DNA from: Halogranum rubrum
GTDB taxonomy: Archaea > Halobacteriota > Halobacteria > Halobacteriales > Haloferacaceae
NCBI RefSeq assembly: GCF_900114455.1
Contig: NZ_FOTC01000001.1
Location: 1,079,058-1,143,057 of the forward strand
Direction of reading: 5' to 3'
Length of the DNA stretch: 64,000 nucleotides
Part shown: piece by piece, positions 52,871 through 62,115 of the stretch
Position numbering within the stretch: position 1 is the stretch's first letter
How the letters are laid out: each line of letters starts with the position of its first letter
The notes under the pieces: model-generated
Seen by the model: the letters and a program-made list of their open reading frames with translations, nothing else
Databases searched by the model: none
What the model was told of the DNA's origin: nothing
Position numbers and translations under genes: made by a program

Positions 52871-52918
52871 GCTGGGGAGTTAACTGGCCCCAGCCGCACT
52901 CGGCCAAGGGCCGAGTGC
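52871..52918 (-). terminator. Two tandem hairpins 3' of tRNA-Ile
   Basis: GCTGGGG...CCCCAGC (52871-52894, loop AGTTAACTGG) and GCACTCGGCC-AAG-GGCCGAGTGC (52896-52918). Both have perfect stems. They start nine bases beyond the tRNA 3' end. Confidence 0.5.
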
Positions 52919-52926
52919 ATGTTGGA

Positions 52927-53000
52927 TGGGCCAACGCGGATTTGAACCGCGGACCTCCCGGTTATCAGCCGAGCGCTCAACCTGACTGAGCTATTGGCCC
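52927..53000 (-). tRNA. tRNA-Ile (anticodon GAU)
   Basis: A 74-base cloverleaf on the minus strand. The acceptor stem GGGCCAA pairs with TTGGCCC and the discriminator base is A. The D-arm is GCTCAGTCAGGTTGAGC. The anticodon loop CTGATAA reads GAT (GAU), with stem CGG/CCG. The T-arm is GCGGTTCAAATCCGC. The 3' CCA is not encoded. It marks the right edge of the accessory island. Confidence 0.95.
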
Positions 53001-53034
53001 AGGTTGGCGCATTTACTCATTGCCGCGATTGATG

Positions 53035-53040
53035 TTTAAA
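53035..53040 (-). promoter_or_regulatory. TATA box of tRNA-Ile
   Basis: TTTAAA is centred about 37 bases upstream of the tRNA 5' end, allowing a short 5' leader. Confidence 0.55.
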
Positions 53041-53197
53041 GATTCCCTTTTGCTCTGCCTGTTGGGTCTATCGATTTTTCGCCAGACTGCGTCGTGTTCG
53101 CAGGCCACAAAACGGTGTGCTGATTCGCCCAAATGTCGCTTCGACGTCACCACTCTCGGCGTCGGAAACAGAGGAAAACGAGTGTCGACCGCTCGCC

Positions 53198-53707
53198 TCA
53201 GCTATCGTCTTCGAAGCGGTACGATTCGGGGTCCATGTCGTACGTCTCGTCGCCGCCGGGGAATCCGCTCGTCCAGACGGTGCCGCTGACGAACCCGTCG
53301 GCGCGCTTGTCCAGATACGGCTTCACGACGAAGCGCTTCAGGACTTCGCGGATGGGGTAGCGCGTGACTGGCACGGCGAGCAGGAAACCGATACCGTCGG
53401 TGACGAGACCGGGCGTGAGCAGAAATGCGCCGGCGGCGACGAGCAGGCCGCCGTCGAGGACTTCGTTCGTCGGCACCTCACCCATCGAGAGGCGGCGCTC
53501 GAACCGCCGCAGCGTGTGTCGGCCTTCGGCGCGGACGAGAAGCATCCCCACGAGACCGGTGAGGACGACCAGTGCGACGATGAGTGTCCAATCCAGGACG
53601 AACTGCGCTAGTGCGACGAGCGCCAGCGAGTCCGCCAGCGGGATGAGTAGCAAGAGCGCTATCAGGTAGCGCGGTTTCATGTCCATCCGTTTCCAGCGAG
53701 TGTTCAT
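53198..53707 (-). CDS. FxsA family membrane protein
   Basis: 169 residues from ATG 53707; Met8 or Met10 (MKPRYLIALLLL) would also give a good start. FxsA-type features are IPLADSLALVALAQFV in the first helix, VVLTGLVGMLLVRAEGRHTLRRF in the second, and LLVAAGAFLLTPGLVTDGIGFLLAVPVTR. The conserved GFLT(P)GLVTD element is clear. FxsA modulates phage T7 exclusion in E. coli by interacting with membrane proteins. The archaeal function is unknown. Confidence 0.85.
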   Translation of the reverse strand: MNTRWKRMDMKPRYLIALLLLIPLADSLALVALAQFVLDWTLIVALVVLTGLVGMLLVRAEGRHTLRRFERRLSMGEVPTNEVLDGGLLVAAGAFLLTPGLVTDGIGFLLAVPVTRYPIREVLKRFVVKPYLDKRADGFVSGTVWTSGFPGGDETYDMDPESYRFEDDS

Positions 53708-53783
53708 AGCCCTTTTGTCGCACGGACGGTTCGACGAGATGAGTTGTCAGAACAGTAACTCGAACGGAGGCGGTTTCGGCGAT

Positions 53784-54944
53784 TCAGAAGATGTTCGCCT
53801 GTCGGTAGACGCTGATACCTTCGTCCGTAATCTCGTAGGGTTTCGTCTCACGGGAGTGATTCGCGTCGCGAATCTTCTGAATCTCGACGGCGAGGCGTGT
53901 CTCGCGAAAGTCCGAGGGGCGGACGTACTTGAGGACGAACACCGCGTCGGTCAGATACTCGACGATGCCGTGTCGGGAGGCGTAGGGGTTGTCTTCGCTC
54001 GCTTCGGAGGTGAGCATCGTCGTCACACCCGCGTCCTTCAGCGACCGCGTGAAGTCGAACACTTCGCTTCGGCGCTTCGAGGGGCTATCGTACATCATCT
54101 CCAGAAGCGACACGGAGTCGAGGACGAGTCGAGAGGCGTCGAACTCGTCGATGAGTCGCGGGAGGTCGTTTCGGATGCCCGCGAGGCTGTTCGCCATCTC
54201 GACGGGGTCGAGTGCGACGACGGCGAGTCGGTCCTCGTCGACGTACTGTCTGAACGGCCAACCTTTCTCCTCGGCCGTCGAGAGAATCGCCTCCTGACTC
54301 TCTTCGAGCGTGATGTAGACGGCGCTCTCGTCGTTCGAGAGTGCCTCTTCGAGGAACTGGAGACCAAACGTCGTCTTGCCGGTTCCGGCACTCCCGATGG
54401 CGACGAGCAGCGACCGCTTCGGTACGCCGCCGAGAATCATCTCGTCGAGACCGTCGATTCCGATTTTGATTCGCTCGATGTCGGACTCGAACGCTTCGTC
54501 GTCGAACGACGACGTACTGAAACTGTTCTCTCCGCCGAACTCACCGAACCCGAACTCGTCCGTATCGCCGCCGCCGAAGCCAGCACCCTCACCGAATCCG
54601 GTCGCACTGCCGCCCATACCGGATGGTCCCGGAGCGTTCTCGAAGGCGGTCGTGAAGTCCTGTGCGAACGGGTCTTCCGGCGCGGTGTCCACGGTGTCCG
54701 CGGTGTCCGCTGTTTCGGGAGTCTCAGACGAGTCCGGCGTTCCGGACGAATCGGGTCTCGGTATCGGGTCAGAGGGGACGAACGCGCCACTCCGGTCGGT
54801 GTTCGACGACCGTTCTCCGGCGTCACCGTCGCCTCTCTCCCCCGTTTCGTCCGGCTTCGCGTCGTCCGGTCTCGTTTCGTCAGACTTCGAGTCGCCGTCG
54901 TCCAGTTCACGGAGCGCCCGCTCGAACCAGTCGTCGTCAGTCAT
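53784..54944 (-). CDS. KaiC-like RecA-superfamily ATPase with acidic N-terminal extension
   Basis: 386 residues from ATG 54944. Residues 1-150 are a disordered, Asp/Ser/Thr/Pro/Gly-rich extension. The ATPase domain begins IKIGIDGLDEMILGG. Walker A is GSAGTGKTT (184-192), Walker B is SRLVLDSVSLLEM, and GVTTMLTSEASED is a further conserved segment. It ends with a winged-helix-like tail (DEGISVYRQANIF). It belongs to the single-domain KaiC/GvpD-type group of archaeal ATPases, which act in signalling, motility or recombination. The N-terminal extension is unusually long for the group. Confidence 0.85.
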   Translation of the reverse strand: MTDDDWFERALRELDDGDSKSDETRPDDAKPDETGERGDGDAGERSSNTDRSGAFVPSDPIPRPDSSGTPDSSETPETADTADTVDTAPEDPFAQDFTTAFENAPGPSGMGGSATGFGEGAGFGGGDTDEFGFGEFGGENSFSTSSFDDEAFESDIERIKIGIDGLDEMILGGVPKRSLLVAIGSAGTGKTTFGLQFLEEALSNDESAVYITLEESQEAILSTAEEKGWPFRQYVDEDRLAVVALDPVEMANSLAGIRNDLPRLIDEFDASRLVLDSVSLLEMMYDSPSKRRSEVFDFTRSLKDAGVTTMLTSEASEDNPYASRHGIVEYLTDAVFVLKYVRPSDFRETRLAVEIQKIRDANHSRETKPYEITDEGISVYRQANIF

Positions 54945-55080
54945 CGCAGTCACCACTCTCTCTCGGTGGGCGGGATTCGTGTGAAGCCGTCCGAACTGCC
55001 ATCATCGATAGGTCGGCGGCGGGTATGATGAATGTTGCCCGTACGGAGGTCTTTTGTCGAACCGACGAGAACCGCCGGAC

Positions 55081-55902
55081 ATGAACGTCGGCATCGTCGC
55101 ACAGCGCGGCAACCGCCGGGCAGCGAACCTCGCGGCCGACCTCCAGTCGCGACTGAACGAGACAGACGTCACGGTCCGATTCGACGACGAGACCGCTCAC
55201 GCACTCGATACGACCGGTGTCGACGTCACCGCCTTCGCGACCTGTGACCTCGTCGTGAGCATCGGTGGCGACGGCACGTTTCTCTACGCCGCCCGTGGCG
55301 CACACGACACACCCGTCCTCGGTGTCAACCTCGGTGAAGTCGGCTTTCTCAACGCGATTCCGCCCGAATCGGCCGTCGAAGCCGTGATGGCCGAGGTGGA
55401 GGCGCTCCGAGAGGGCACGTCACACGCACGCAACGTCCCGCGACTCGCCGCCAGCGTCGGCGACTGGACGGGCGAACCCGCGGTCAACGAAGTCGTCGTC
55501 CAAGGGCCGCGTCGTGGTCGCGGCGGCGGCATCGACGTCGAAGTCCGCGTCGACGGGTCGCCGTACACCAGCGGCCACGTCGACGGCGTCCTCGTCGCGA
55601 CACCGACAGGGTCGACCGCGTACAACCTCAGCGAGGGTGGCCCGCTCGTCCATCCCCGCGTCGACGGACTCGTCGTCACCGAGATGTGCGCCGACGGTGG
55701 GATGCCACCGCTCGTCGTCCCGCCGGACAGCGACGTCGTCGTCAACGTCTCGGGTGCGCACTCGGCCGTCGTCGTCAGCGACGGGCGAAACGCCCACGAG
55801 GTCGAACCACCGGTCGACGTCCACGTCGGACGGACGGACCCACCGGTCCGTCTCGCCGGTCCGGCAGCCGACTTCTTCGAAGCGCTCAACAAACTCGACT
55901 GA
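55081..55902 (+). CDS. nadK: NAD kinase
   Basis: 273 residues from ATG 55081. The GGDGT nucleotide motif ([15 protein letters not shown], 62-66) is followed by [25 protein letters not shown] and [21 protein letters not shown]. It phosphorylates NAD to NADP with ATP or polyphosphate. It is transcribed divergently from the KaiC-like gene with a 136-base gap. Confidence 0.95.
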   Translation: MNVGIVAQRGNRRAANLAADLQSRLNETDVTVRFDDETAHALDTTGVDVTAFATCDLVVSIGGDGTFLYAARGAHDTPVLGVNLGEVGFLNAIPPESAVEAVMAEVEALREGTSHARNVPRLAASVGDWTGEPAVNEVVVQGPRRGRGGGIDVEVRVDGSPYTSGHVDGVLVATPTGSTAYNLSEGGPLVHPRVDGLVVTEMCADGGMPPLVVPPDSDVVVNVSGAHSAVVVSDGRNAHEVEPPVDVHVGRTDPPVRLAGPAADFFEALNKLD

Positions 55903-56017
55903 CAGCGGCCGTGCTGTCCGTCGGTCCGTTTTCTCGCTGTTCGCACCCACTGCTACGGGTGAGTGAGTCGGAGAGAAAGAGACAGTCGCGGCGGTTCGTA
56001 GAGTTACGTCATTTCCG

Positions 56018-59000
56018 TTACTTTCCCCACTCGGCTTTCCGCGTCGGGCGGTCCGAGATGGCCTGCACGTCGATTGGCTCGTCGCGGGCGCGGAGGCCGT
56101 CGAGTGCGGCCTTGGCGCTGGCGTGCGTCGAGAAGTACGTCACGTCCTCCTCGACGGCGATTTCCAGTGCGTCGCGGTTGCGCGAGACGACGAGGTCGAC
56201 CTTGCCCTTGCGAATCGCGTCGCCGAGGTCCTCGAACGATTCGAGGTCGAAGAACTCGCCGAAGCCATCGACGAGCGCCTGCCCTTCCTCGCTGTCGGGG
56301 GCCGGGAACTCGTCGGCCGAGAGGTCGATGACCGCCGTGCCACCCGTCGGGATGGCCTTGCCCGTCGCAGACTGCGCCTTCTCGTAAGCCTTGCCGAAGG
56401 AGGAGGCAGTGCCCATCACTTCGCCCGTGGACTTCATCTCCGGGCCGAGACGCGGGTCCGAACCCGGCAGACGGTCGAACGGCAGGACGACTTCCTTCAC
56501 GCTGACCTGTTCGGGAATCTGTTCGTGAGCCTCCAGTTCGTCCAGCGTCGCCCCGGCCATCACCTTCGCGGCGAGTTTCGCGATGGGGACGCCCGTCGCC
56601 TTCGAGACATACGGGACGGTGCGCGAGGAGCGCGGGTTCGCCTCCAGCACGTAGACCTCACCGTCTTTGACGGCGAGTTGGACGTTCATCAGTCCGACCG
56701 TGTCGAGTGCGCGGGCGATGTCCTCCGTGACTTCGCGGACGCGACCGAGCGTCTCCTCGTCCAGCGAACGCGGCGGAATCATACACGCCGAGTCGCCGGA
56801 GTGGACCCCCGCGCTCTCGACGTGTTCCATCACGCCGCCGATGAGGATGCGCTCGCCGTCGGAGACGGCGTCGACGTCGAGTTCGACCGCGCCGCCGAGG
56901 AACTGGTCGACGAGGATGGGTTTGTCCGGCGAGACGCGGACGGCCTCCTCGATGTACTCCTTCAGGTCGCTGTCGTCGTAGACGACTTCCATCGCGCGGC
57001 CGCCGAGCACGTACGACGGACGCACGAGCACCGGGTAGCCGAGTTCACCGGCGAGTTCGAGCGCCTCTTCTTCGCTCGTCGCGGTGCCGCCTTTCGGCTG
57101 TTTGATGCCCAAATCGTCCATCAGCGCGTTGAAGCGGTCTCTGTCCTCTGCGAGGTCCATCGCTTCGACGGTCGTTCCGAGAACCTCACAGTCGAGGCCG
57201 CGGCGGTCGAGTTCGGCTTCGAGCGGTTCGCCGATGTTCACCGACGTTTGGCCGCCGAACTGGACCATCACACCGTCTGCACCGGTCGCCTCGATGGCGT
57301 CGGCGACTTCCTCGGCCGTGATGGGTTCGAAGAACAGGCCGTCGGAGGTGTCGTAGTCCGTCGAGACGGTCTCGGGGTTGTTGTTGACGACGTGGGCTTC
57401 GATACCCATCTCGCGGAGCGCGCGGATGGCGTGGACCGAACAGTAGTCGAACTCGACACCCTGTCCGATGCGGATTGGACCGCCGCCGACGACGACGATG
57501 CTGTCGATGTCGCGGTTGACGCGGAGTTCGCCGCCGGCGGACTCGCCTTTGAACGGGCCGGTGACGAACTCTGGTTTGCGCGAGGAGTAGTAGTACGGCG
57601 TCTGTGCGGCGAACTCGCCGGCGCAGGTGTCGACCTGTTTGTACGTGCGACCGGGAACTTGCTCTTCGACTTCCGTGACGGAGGCTCCACTCGCCGCGGC
57701 GATTTCTGCGTTCGTACGACCTGCGGTCGCCGCCTCGGTGAAGTTCCCGGCGGCGGCCGCGACTGTCGCGTCGGCGACGCGCTTGAAGCGCTCGACGTAC
57801 CACTCTTTGATGCCCGTGAGGTCGATGACCTCTTCGACGGTGTAGCCACGCTCGAACGCCTCGAACATCGCGTACGGGCGGTCGGGCGTCGGTTTGACGA
57901 GATACTCTTCTTCTAGCTCCTCGTCGTCGACGTCGGCCCAGTCGGCGGCGGGGTCGTACTCGGAGGACCTGAGAGACTTCAACAGCGACTCCTCGAAGGT
58001 GCGGCCGATGGCCATCGCCTCACCCGTCGACTTCATCGCCGTGCCGAGTTCGAAGTCGACGTCGCCGAACTTGTCCTTCGGCCACCGTGGGACCTTCGTG
58101 ACGACGTAGTCGATTGCTGGCTCGAAGGCCGCGGTGGTCTCGCCGGTAATCTCGTTCGTAATCTCGTGGAGGCGCTTGCCGAGAGCGACTTTCGCCGTCA
58201 CGCGGGCGATGGGGTAGCCGGTCGCCTTCGACGCGAGTGCAGAGGAGCGAGAGACACGCGGGTTCACTTCGACGACGCGGTACTCGCCGCCGGGTGTGCC
58301 GTCGTCGTGCCACGCGAACTGGATGTTACAGCCACCCTGAATCCCGAGTTCACGAATGACGTCGAGTGCGGCCGTGCGCATCTCCTGGTGACCGTCGTCG
58401 GGAATGACCTGCGAGGGCGTCACGACCGTCGACTCGCCGGTGTGGATGCCCATCGGGTCGATGTTCTCCATGTTGCAGATGATGATACACGAGTCGTCGG
58501 CGTCGCGCATCACCTCGTACTCCAGTTCGACCCAGCCAGCGATGGACTCGGTGATGAGCACCTCGCTGTTACGCGAGAGGCGAAGCCCCTTGCGCACGCG
58601 TTCGATGAGTTCGTCCATCTCGTGGACGACACCGGACCCCGACCCACCGAGTGTGTAGGTGGTCCGGGAGATGACGGGCAGTCCGCCGACGGCGTCGACA
58701 GCGTCCTCGACGCGGTCGACGAGGTTCTCCTCGGTAATCGACTCGACCGACTCGCCCTCGTCGAGCGAGATGGTCGTCGAGGAGGGAACGGGCTGGCCGA
58801 TGTTCTCCATGCGCTTGCGGAAGAGGTCGCGGTCCTCCGTCGCGTAGATGGTGTCGAGCGGCGTGCCCATGATCTCGACGTCGAACTCTTCGAGGACGCC
58901 CTCTTCGGCCAACTCGGCGGTGACGTTCAGACCGGTCTGGCCGCCGAGTCCGGCGATGACGCCGTCGGGGCGCTCTTTCTCGATGATCTCCGAGATGGCG

Positions 59001-59251
59001 TCGGTCGTGATGGGTTCGATGTAGACGCGGTCGGCCATCTCCGGGTCGGTCATGATGGTCGCGGGGTTGGAGTTGACGAGAACGACTCGGGCCCCTTCCT
59101 CTTGGAGTGCGCGGCAGGCCTGCGCACCGGAGTAGTCGAACTCCGCTGCTTGGCCGATTTGGATGGGTCCACTTCCGATGAGCAGGATGGTTCTCTGCTC
59201 CGCTGACTGAGACGTGGGTTCGCTTCCCTCGGCGGTGTTCTCGTCGGTCAT
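56018..59251 (-). CDS. carB: Carbamoyl-phosphate synthase large subunit
   Basis: 1077 residues, full length. Two ATP-grasp halves are seen (each with SGPIQIGQAAEFDYSG-type and GGGPIRIGQGVEFDY-type starts and MEVVYDDSDL, VSRSSALASKATGYP segments), and a C-terminal MGS-like allosteric domain (EGQALVDGFGEFFD, THASAKAALDG). It makes carbamoyl phosphate from bicarbonate, ATP and ammonia delivered by CarA. The start lies 27 bases after a TATA-like TTATTAC (59281-59275). The carA gene is not adjacent. Confidence 0.97.
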   Translation of the reverse strand: MTDENTAEGSEPTSQSAEQRTILLIGSGPIQIGQAAEFDYSGAQACRALQEEGARVVLVNSNPATIMTDPEMADRVYIEPITTDAISEIIEKERPDGVIAGLGGQTGLNVTAELAEEGVLEEFDVEIMGTPLDTIYATEDRDLFRKRMENIGQPVPSSTTISLDEGESVESITEENLVDRVEDAVDAVGGLPVISRTTYTLGGSGSGVVHEMDELIERVRKGLRLSRNSEVLITESIAGWVELEYEVMRDADDSCIIICNMENIDPMGIHTGESTVVTPSQVIPDDGHQEMRTAALDVIRELGIQGGCNIQFAWHDDGTPGGEYRVVEVNPRVSRSSALASKATGYPIARVTAKVALGKRLHEITNEITGETTAAFEPAIDYVVTKVPRWPKDKFGDVDFELGTAMKSTGEAMAIGRTFEESLLKSLRSSEYDPAADWADVDDEELEEEYLVKPTPDRPYAMFEAFERGYTVEEVIDLTGIKEWYVERFKRVADATVAAAAGNFTEAATAGRTNAEIAAASGASVTEVEEQVPGRTYKQVDTCAGEFAAQTPYYYSSRKPEFVTGPFKGESAGGELRVNRDIDSIVVVGGGPIRIGQGVEFDYCSVHAIRALREMGIEAHVVNNNPETVSTDYDTSDGLFFEPITAEEVADAIEATGADGVMVQFGGQTSVNIGEPLEAELDRRGLDCEVLGTTVEAMDLAEDRDRFNALMDDLGIKQPKGGTATSEEEALELAGELGYPVLVRPSYVLGGRAMEVVYDDSDLKEYIEEAVRVSPDKPILVDQFLGGAVELDVDAVSDGERILIGGVMEHVESAGVHSGDSACMIPPRSLDEETLGRVREVTEDIARALDTVGLMNVQLAVKDGEVYVLEANPRSSRTVPYVSKATGVPIAKLAAKVMAGATLDELEAHEQIPEQVSVKEVVLPFDRLPGSDPRLGPEMKSTGEVMGTASSFGKAYEKAQSATGKAIPTGGTAVIDLSADEFPAPDSEEGQALVDGFGEFFDLESFEDLGDAIRKGKVDLVVSRNRDALEIAVEEDVTYFSTHASAKAALDGLRARDEPIDVQAISDRPTRKAEWGK

Positions 59252-59785
59252 TATCGGGGAGAAATCCGTACATCGTAATAAGCCCGGCGAAAGATTACGA
59301 GGTCCGAAGGAGTTTTGCGAATTTCGAAATCTGGCTCGTGAGAACCGTCACCGACGTGAGGGAGTCGAGATATCGCCGTCTATCGAGCGTGAGACCCGGT
59401 CTCGGCGTTACGTGACACGGGAGAACAGAACCCGAAGTGACCACAGTCGACGGTGATTGTTTACTACAGTTCTCTCCAAGACAGAGGAATTATCAATCTT
59501 CCACCTCGTGGAATCTATCGGACGTCACCTCTCACGAGGGATGAGAACGCGACGTGCTGGGACACGTCGCGGGTGGCTTCCAAAAACCTCCGGGCAAGGG
59601 GTTTTCAAAGCCGTGCGGCAGTTGTAACTGGGATACAATAACTGTTGGTCACTGAACGGCGAGCACAAGCTATATTACACCCTTTCGGCCATTCAGAAGA
59701 GTATTCGATACCGAATCGGTCGGTGTTTCGCACCGTCGACCCCTCTGGCGGGCGTAGTCCACGAGACAGGCGTAGCGGTGGACCG
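59252..59785. other. 534-base gene-free interval upstream of carB
   Basis: Holds the carB TATA-like box at 59275-59281 and a weak hairpin AAAACC...GGTTTT (59583-59605) that may end the GNAT operon. No coding frame with haloarchaeal codon bias was found on either strand. The middle part (59290-59580) shows nothing I can interpret, and a non-coding RNA is possible. Confidence 0.55.
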
Positions 59786-60562
59786 CTACAGGTACGACTC
59801 GTCGTAGTCGTCGTCCGGTCGTCGGACGTTCCCACAGTTTTCACACTCGAGTCGTTCCATGCTGTCCATCGAGACGTCCGTCGACCCGCAGTTCGTGCAG
59901 TAGTACCCATACTCCTCGGTACGGTTCTCGTCGGTGTAGGCCGCGACGAACGCGCCCTCGGTCCCCTGTAACACGTCGTCGTCGAGATGGACCGTCTGTC
60001 CGTCGTCGGTCGTTGTGGTGTCCGGCCAGTCGGAGTCGGTGTGTTCGGTGTCTCTCGCGTCGTCTCCCGACTCCACGTCGGAACTCTCGGCGAACGCGTA
60101 CTCGACGACTTCGAGGCCACCGATATCGGTCTGCCACTCATCCGTCTGTCCGTAGCCGAACCGCTCGAAGAACGCTCCGGCGGCAGTGTTCGACGAGAGG
60201 ACGACGCCGCGAACGTCTTCGACTCCTTCGGCTTCGAGTTCCTCGACGGCCTGCTCGAACAGCGTCGTCCCGACGCCGACGCCGCGACGCTCCGGGTCGA
60301 CGTGGAGCCAGCGAATCGTTCCCTCGTCGGCACTCGTCGTCGCGAACCCCGCGAGTACTCCGTCTTGCTCCGCGACGAGCGTCGTTCCGTCGTCCTCTCC
60401 GAACTGCGTTCGGAGCGACTCAACGTCGAACTTCGCGCTGAGAATCGTCTCGATGTCCTGCGGACTGAGCGCGTAGGCTTGCGTGAACGTACTCTCGGCG
60501 ATCTCTCGAACTCGCTCGGCGTCGTCTGACTCGGCCGAACGGACCGAGAGGGTGTCGCTCAT
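59786..60562 (-). CDS. GNAT acetyltransferase fused to a zinc ribbon
   Basis: 258 residues from ATG 60562. The GNAT domain (RVREIAESTFTQAYALS, IRWLHVDPERRGVGVGTTLFEQAV with the acetyl-CoA loop, then AGAFFERFGYGQ) occupies about 160 residues. An acidic linker follows, and a C-terminal zinc ribbon with CTNCGSTDVS and CENCGNVRRP. The fusion may target the acetyltransferase to a nucleic acid or protein partner (inference). It lies four bases downstream of a small zinc-ribbon gene in the same operon. Confidence 0.85.
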   Translation of the reverse strand: MSDTLSVRSAESDDAERVREIAESTFTQAYALSPQDIETILSAKFDVESLRTQFGEDDGTTLVAEQDGVLAGFATTSADEGTIRWLHVDPERRGVGVGTTLFEQAVEELEAEGVEDVRGVVLSSNTAAGAFFERFGYGQTDEWQTDIGGLEVVEYAFAESSDVESGDDARDTEHTDSDWPDTTTTDDGQTVHLDDDVLQGTEGAFVAAYTDENRTEEYGYYCTNCGSTDVSMDSMERLECENCGNVRRPDDDYDESYL

Positions 60563-60566
60563 CGAA

Positions 60567-60872
60567 TCAGTCCTCCTGCAACTTCTGGACCGCTTCGGCA
60601 CCGCAGTTGGGACACTCCACCGGGAGTCCATCCTCCAGTTCGCCCATCTCGCCGCACTCGTCGCAGCGCCACATGATGTACCCCTCTCCGAACTCCTGTC
60701 CGGGATTGTGTTCCTGCTCGGTGGAGTCGAGGCTCTCCTCCTGAATCGACACTTCGAACCCGTCGTCCGTCGTCTCGGTGACGATACCCAGTTCGTCACC
60801 GTCGTCATCGTAGACGACCGTTCCCGGTTCTACCGGACTTTGCTCGGTATCGGAGGTAGTCTCGTCTGTCAT
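60567..60872 (-). CDS. Rubredoxin-like zinc-ribbon protein
   Basis: 101 residues from ATG 60872. An N-terminal beta part (GTVVYDDDGDELGIVTETTD) is followed by EFGEGYIMWRCDECGEMGEL and VECPNCGAEAVQKL, with the four Cys of a rubredoxin-like site. I recall related haloarchaeal proteins being called DUF7130 rubredoxin-like. It could bind zinc or iron. It precedes the GNAT-zinc ribbon gene by four bases. Confidence 0.72.
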   Translation of the reverse strand: MTDETTSDTEQSPVEPGTVVYDDDGDELGIVTETTDDGFEVSIQEESLDSTEQEHNPGQEFGEGYIMWRCDECGEMGELEDGLPVECPNCGAEAVQKLQED

Positions 60873-60975
60873 CGAACTAGCTTCGCCTACCAGACGGTTC
60901 ACTGTGGTGGCCACTCAGATTCACGAGCGGAGGGACACGGAACGGACGAAGGCACGTAACGTACAGAAGAGCAAC

Positions 60976-61509
60976 TCAGACGTAGACGTCGTCGGCGCTC
61001 AAGTCGCGCTGGTCGCGGTACTGGTCGACGAACTCTTGGACGTCGAAGTCGAGCATCTGCGATTCGAACTCCGCCGTCGCGTTCGGGTCCTCGGAGTGAC
61101 TGACGGCGTGTTCCATCAACTCGACGATGAGTTCGACGATAATCTCGTGGAGCCTTCGAGAGTCGAACTCCGTCACCCACACCATCGAGTAGCCGACGTC
61201 GTGGTCTTCGGTGACGTCTTCGGAGACGACCTGTTGGGGAAACTCTTCGAGGACGATGCCGAGCATGTGCGGCGTGTCGAACTCGGGCATCTCCTCGCTC
61301 GTTGTCTCGATAGCCTCTCGCAACACCTCGACGAGGAACTCCGGGATGAAGCGGTCCGGGGGGTGGATGTCCATGACGACGGCGTGGCTCTCACCACACG
61401 CGCAATCGAACTCACGCATCCCCATGTCGAGGTCACGAATCCGTTTCTCCTCGCCACAGGGGAGTTCGAGTACGTCGCCGCCCCCGCCCGGCACACGCGG
61501 TTCTGCCAT
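60976..61509 (-). CDS. DUF5815-type haloarchaeal protein
   Basis: 177 residues starting MAEPRVPGGGGDVLELPCG. A CxC pair in FDCACGESHAVVMDIHPPDRF suggests a metal site. It is acidic and cytoplasmic. It matches the DUF5815 family as I know it, and no function is established. Confidence 0.75.
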   Translation of the reverse strand: MAEPRVPGGGGDVLELPCGEEKRIRDLDMGMREFDCACGESHAVVMDIHPPDRFIPEFLVEVLREAIETTSEEMPEFDTPHMLGIVLEEFPQQVVSEDVTEDHDVGYSMVWVTEFDSRRLHEIIVELIVELMEHAVSHSEDPNATAEFESQMLDFDVQEFVDQYRDQRDLSADDVYV

Positions 61510-61642
61510 GGAGGGTCTTTGTCGATTGGGTCGTTTAAACGTCGCGCTCTCGGGCTTGGGAAGAGGGTTGCAGTCGAGGTTCTTCGACGCTCGAAATAGT
61601 AAGGCGTTTGACGCACGCTCGTGTCCCGTTCACCATCTCTCG

Positions 61643-61996
61643 ATGACGGACGGAGACGACCGACAGTACCGACGGCCACGGGCGATACTCTGTCTCGTCG
61701 TCGCACTGTTCTCGGCGACGGTGTTCCTACTCCACGTGGAACCGCCGTACGTGCGTGGCGTCGTGGTGAGCCTCGTTCTCGGCGTGTGGGGCGTCGGAGA
61801 CTTACTTCAACCTCAGATAGCCAGGTGGCTCGACAGCGCTACCGCCCGGACGACCGGTCTCTTCTGGGTCGCTGTCGGTGTCGGACTCGGCACGGGGAGC
61901 GTCCTCGCCTCGACGATTATCAACAAACTCGGCTGGGGTGTGCTTCTCGGCGCGGGTGTCGTCGTCTACGGTATGTTCGTCGCCGTGACCGATTGA
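61643..61996 (+). CDS. Small four-helix membrane protein
   Basis: 117 residues from ATG 61643 (MTDGDDRQYRRPRAILCLVV). Hydrophobic segments at about 14-30, 38-55, 72-87 and 98-115. Upstream in-frame sequence is antisense to the DUF5815 gene and is excluded. No family is recognised. Confidence 0.65.
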   Translation: MTDGDDRQYRRPRAILCLVVALFSATVFLLHVEPPYVRGVVVSLVLGVWGVGDLLQPQIARWLDSATARTTGLFWVAVGVGLGTGSVLASTIINKLGWGVLLGAGVVVYGMFVAVTD

Positions 61997-62115
61997 CACC
62001 AGAACCAGTCTCGCCGGTGCTCTCCCTCAAGGCCGCGGTGTCGAGTTCTCCCTCTGTACATTCGATGCAAATCACACTATCTAATTGTCACGAGACGACA
62101 TCCAGAGACGTCCCC

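Noticed and set aside
52927-53000. tRNA-Ile as a proven integration site
   Set aside because: No second copy of the tRNA 3' end and no integrase gene were found in the window.
59453-59641. Plus-strand frame of 62 codons upstream of carB
   Set aside because: No motif, poor codon bias, no promoter spacing.
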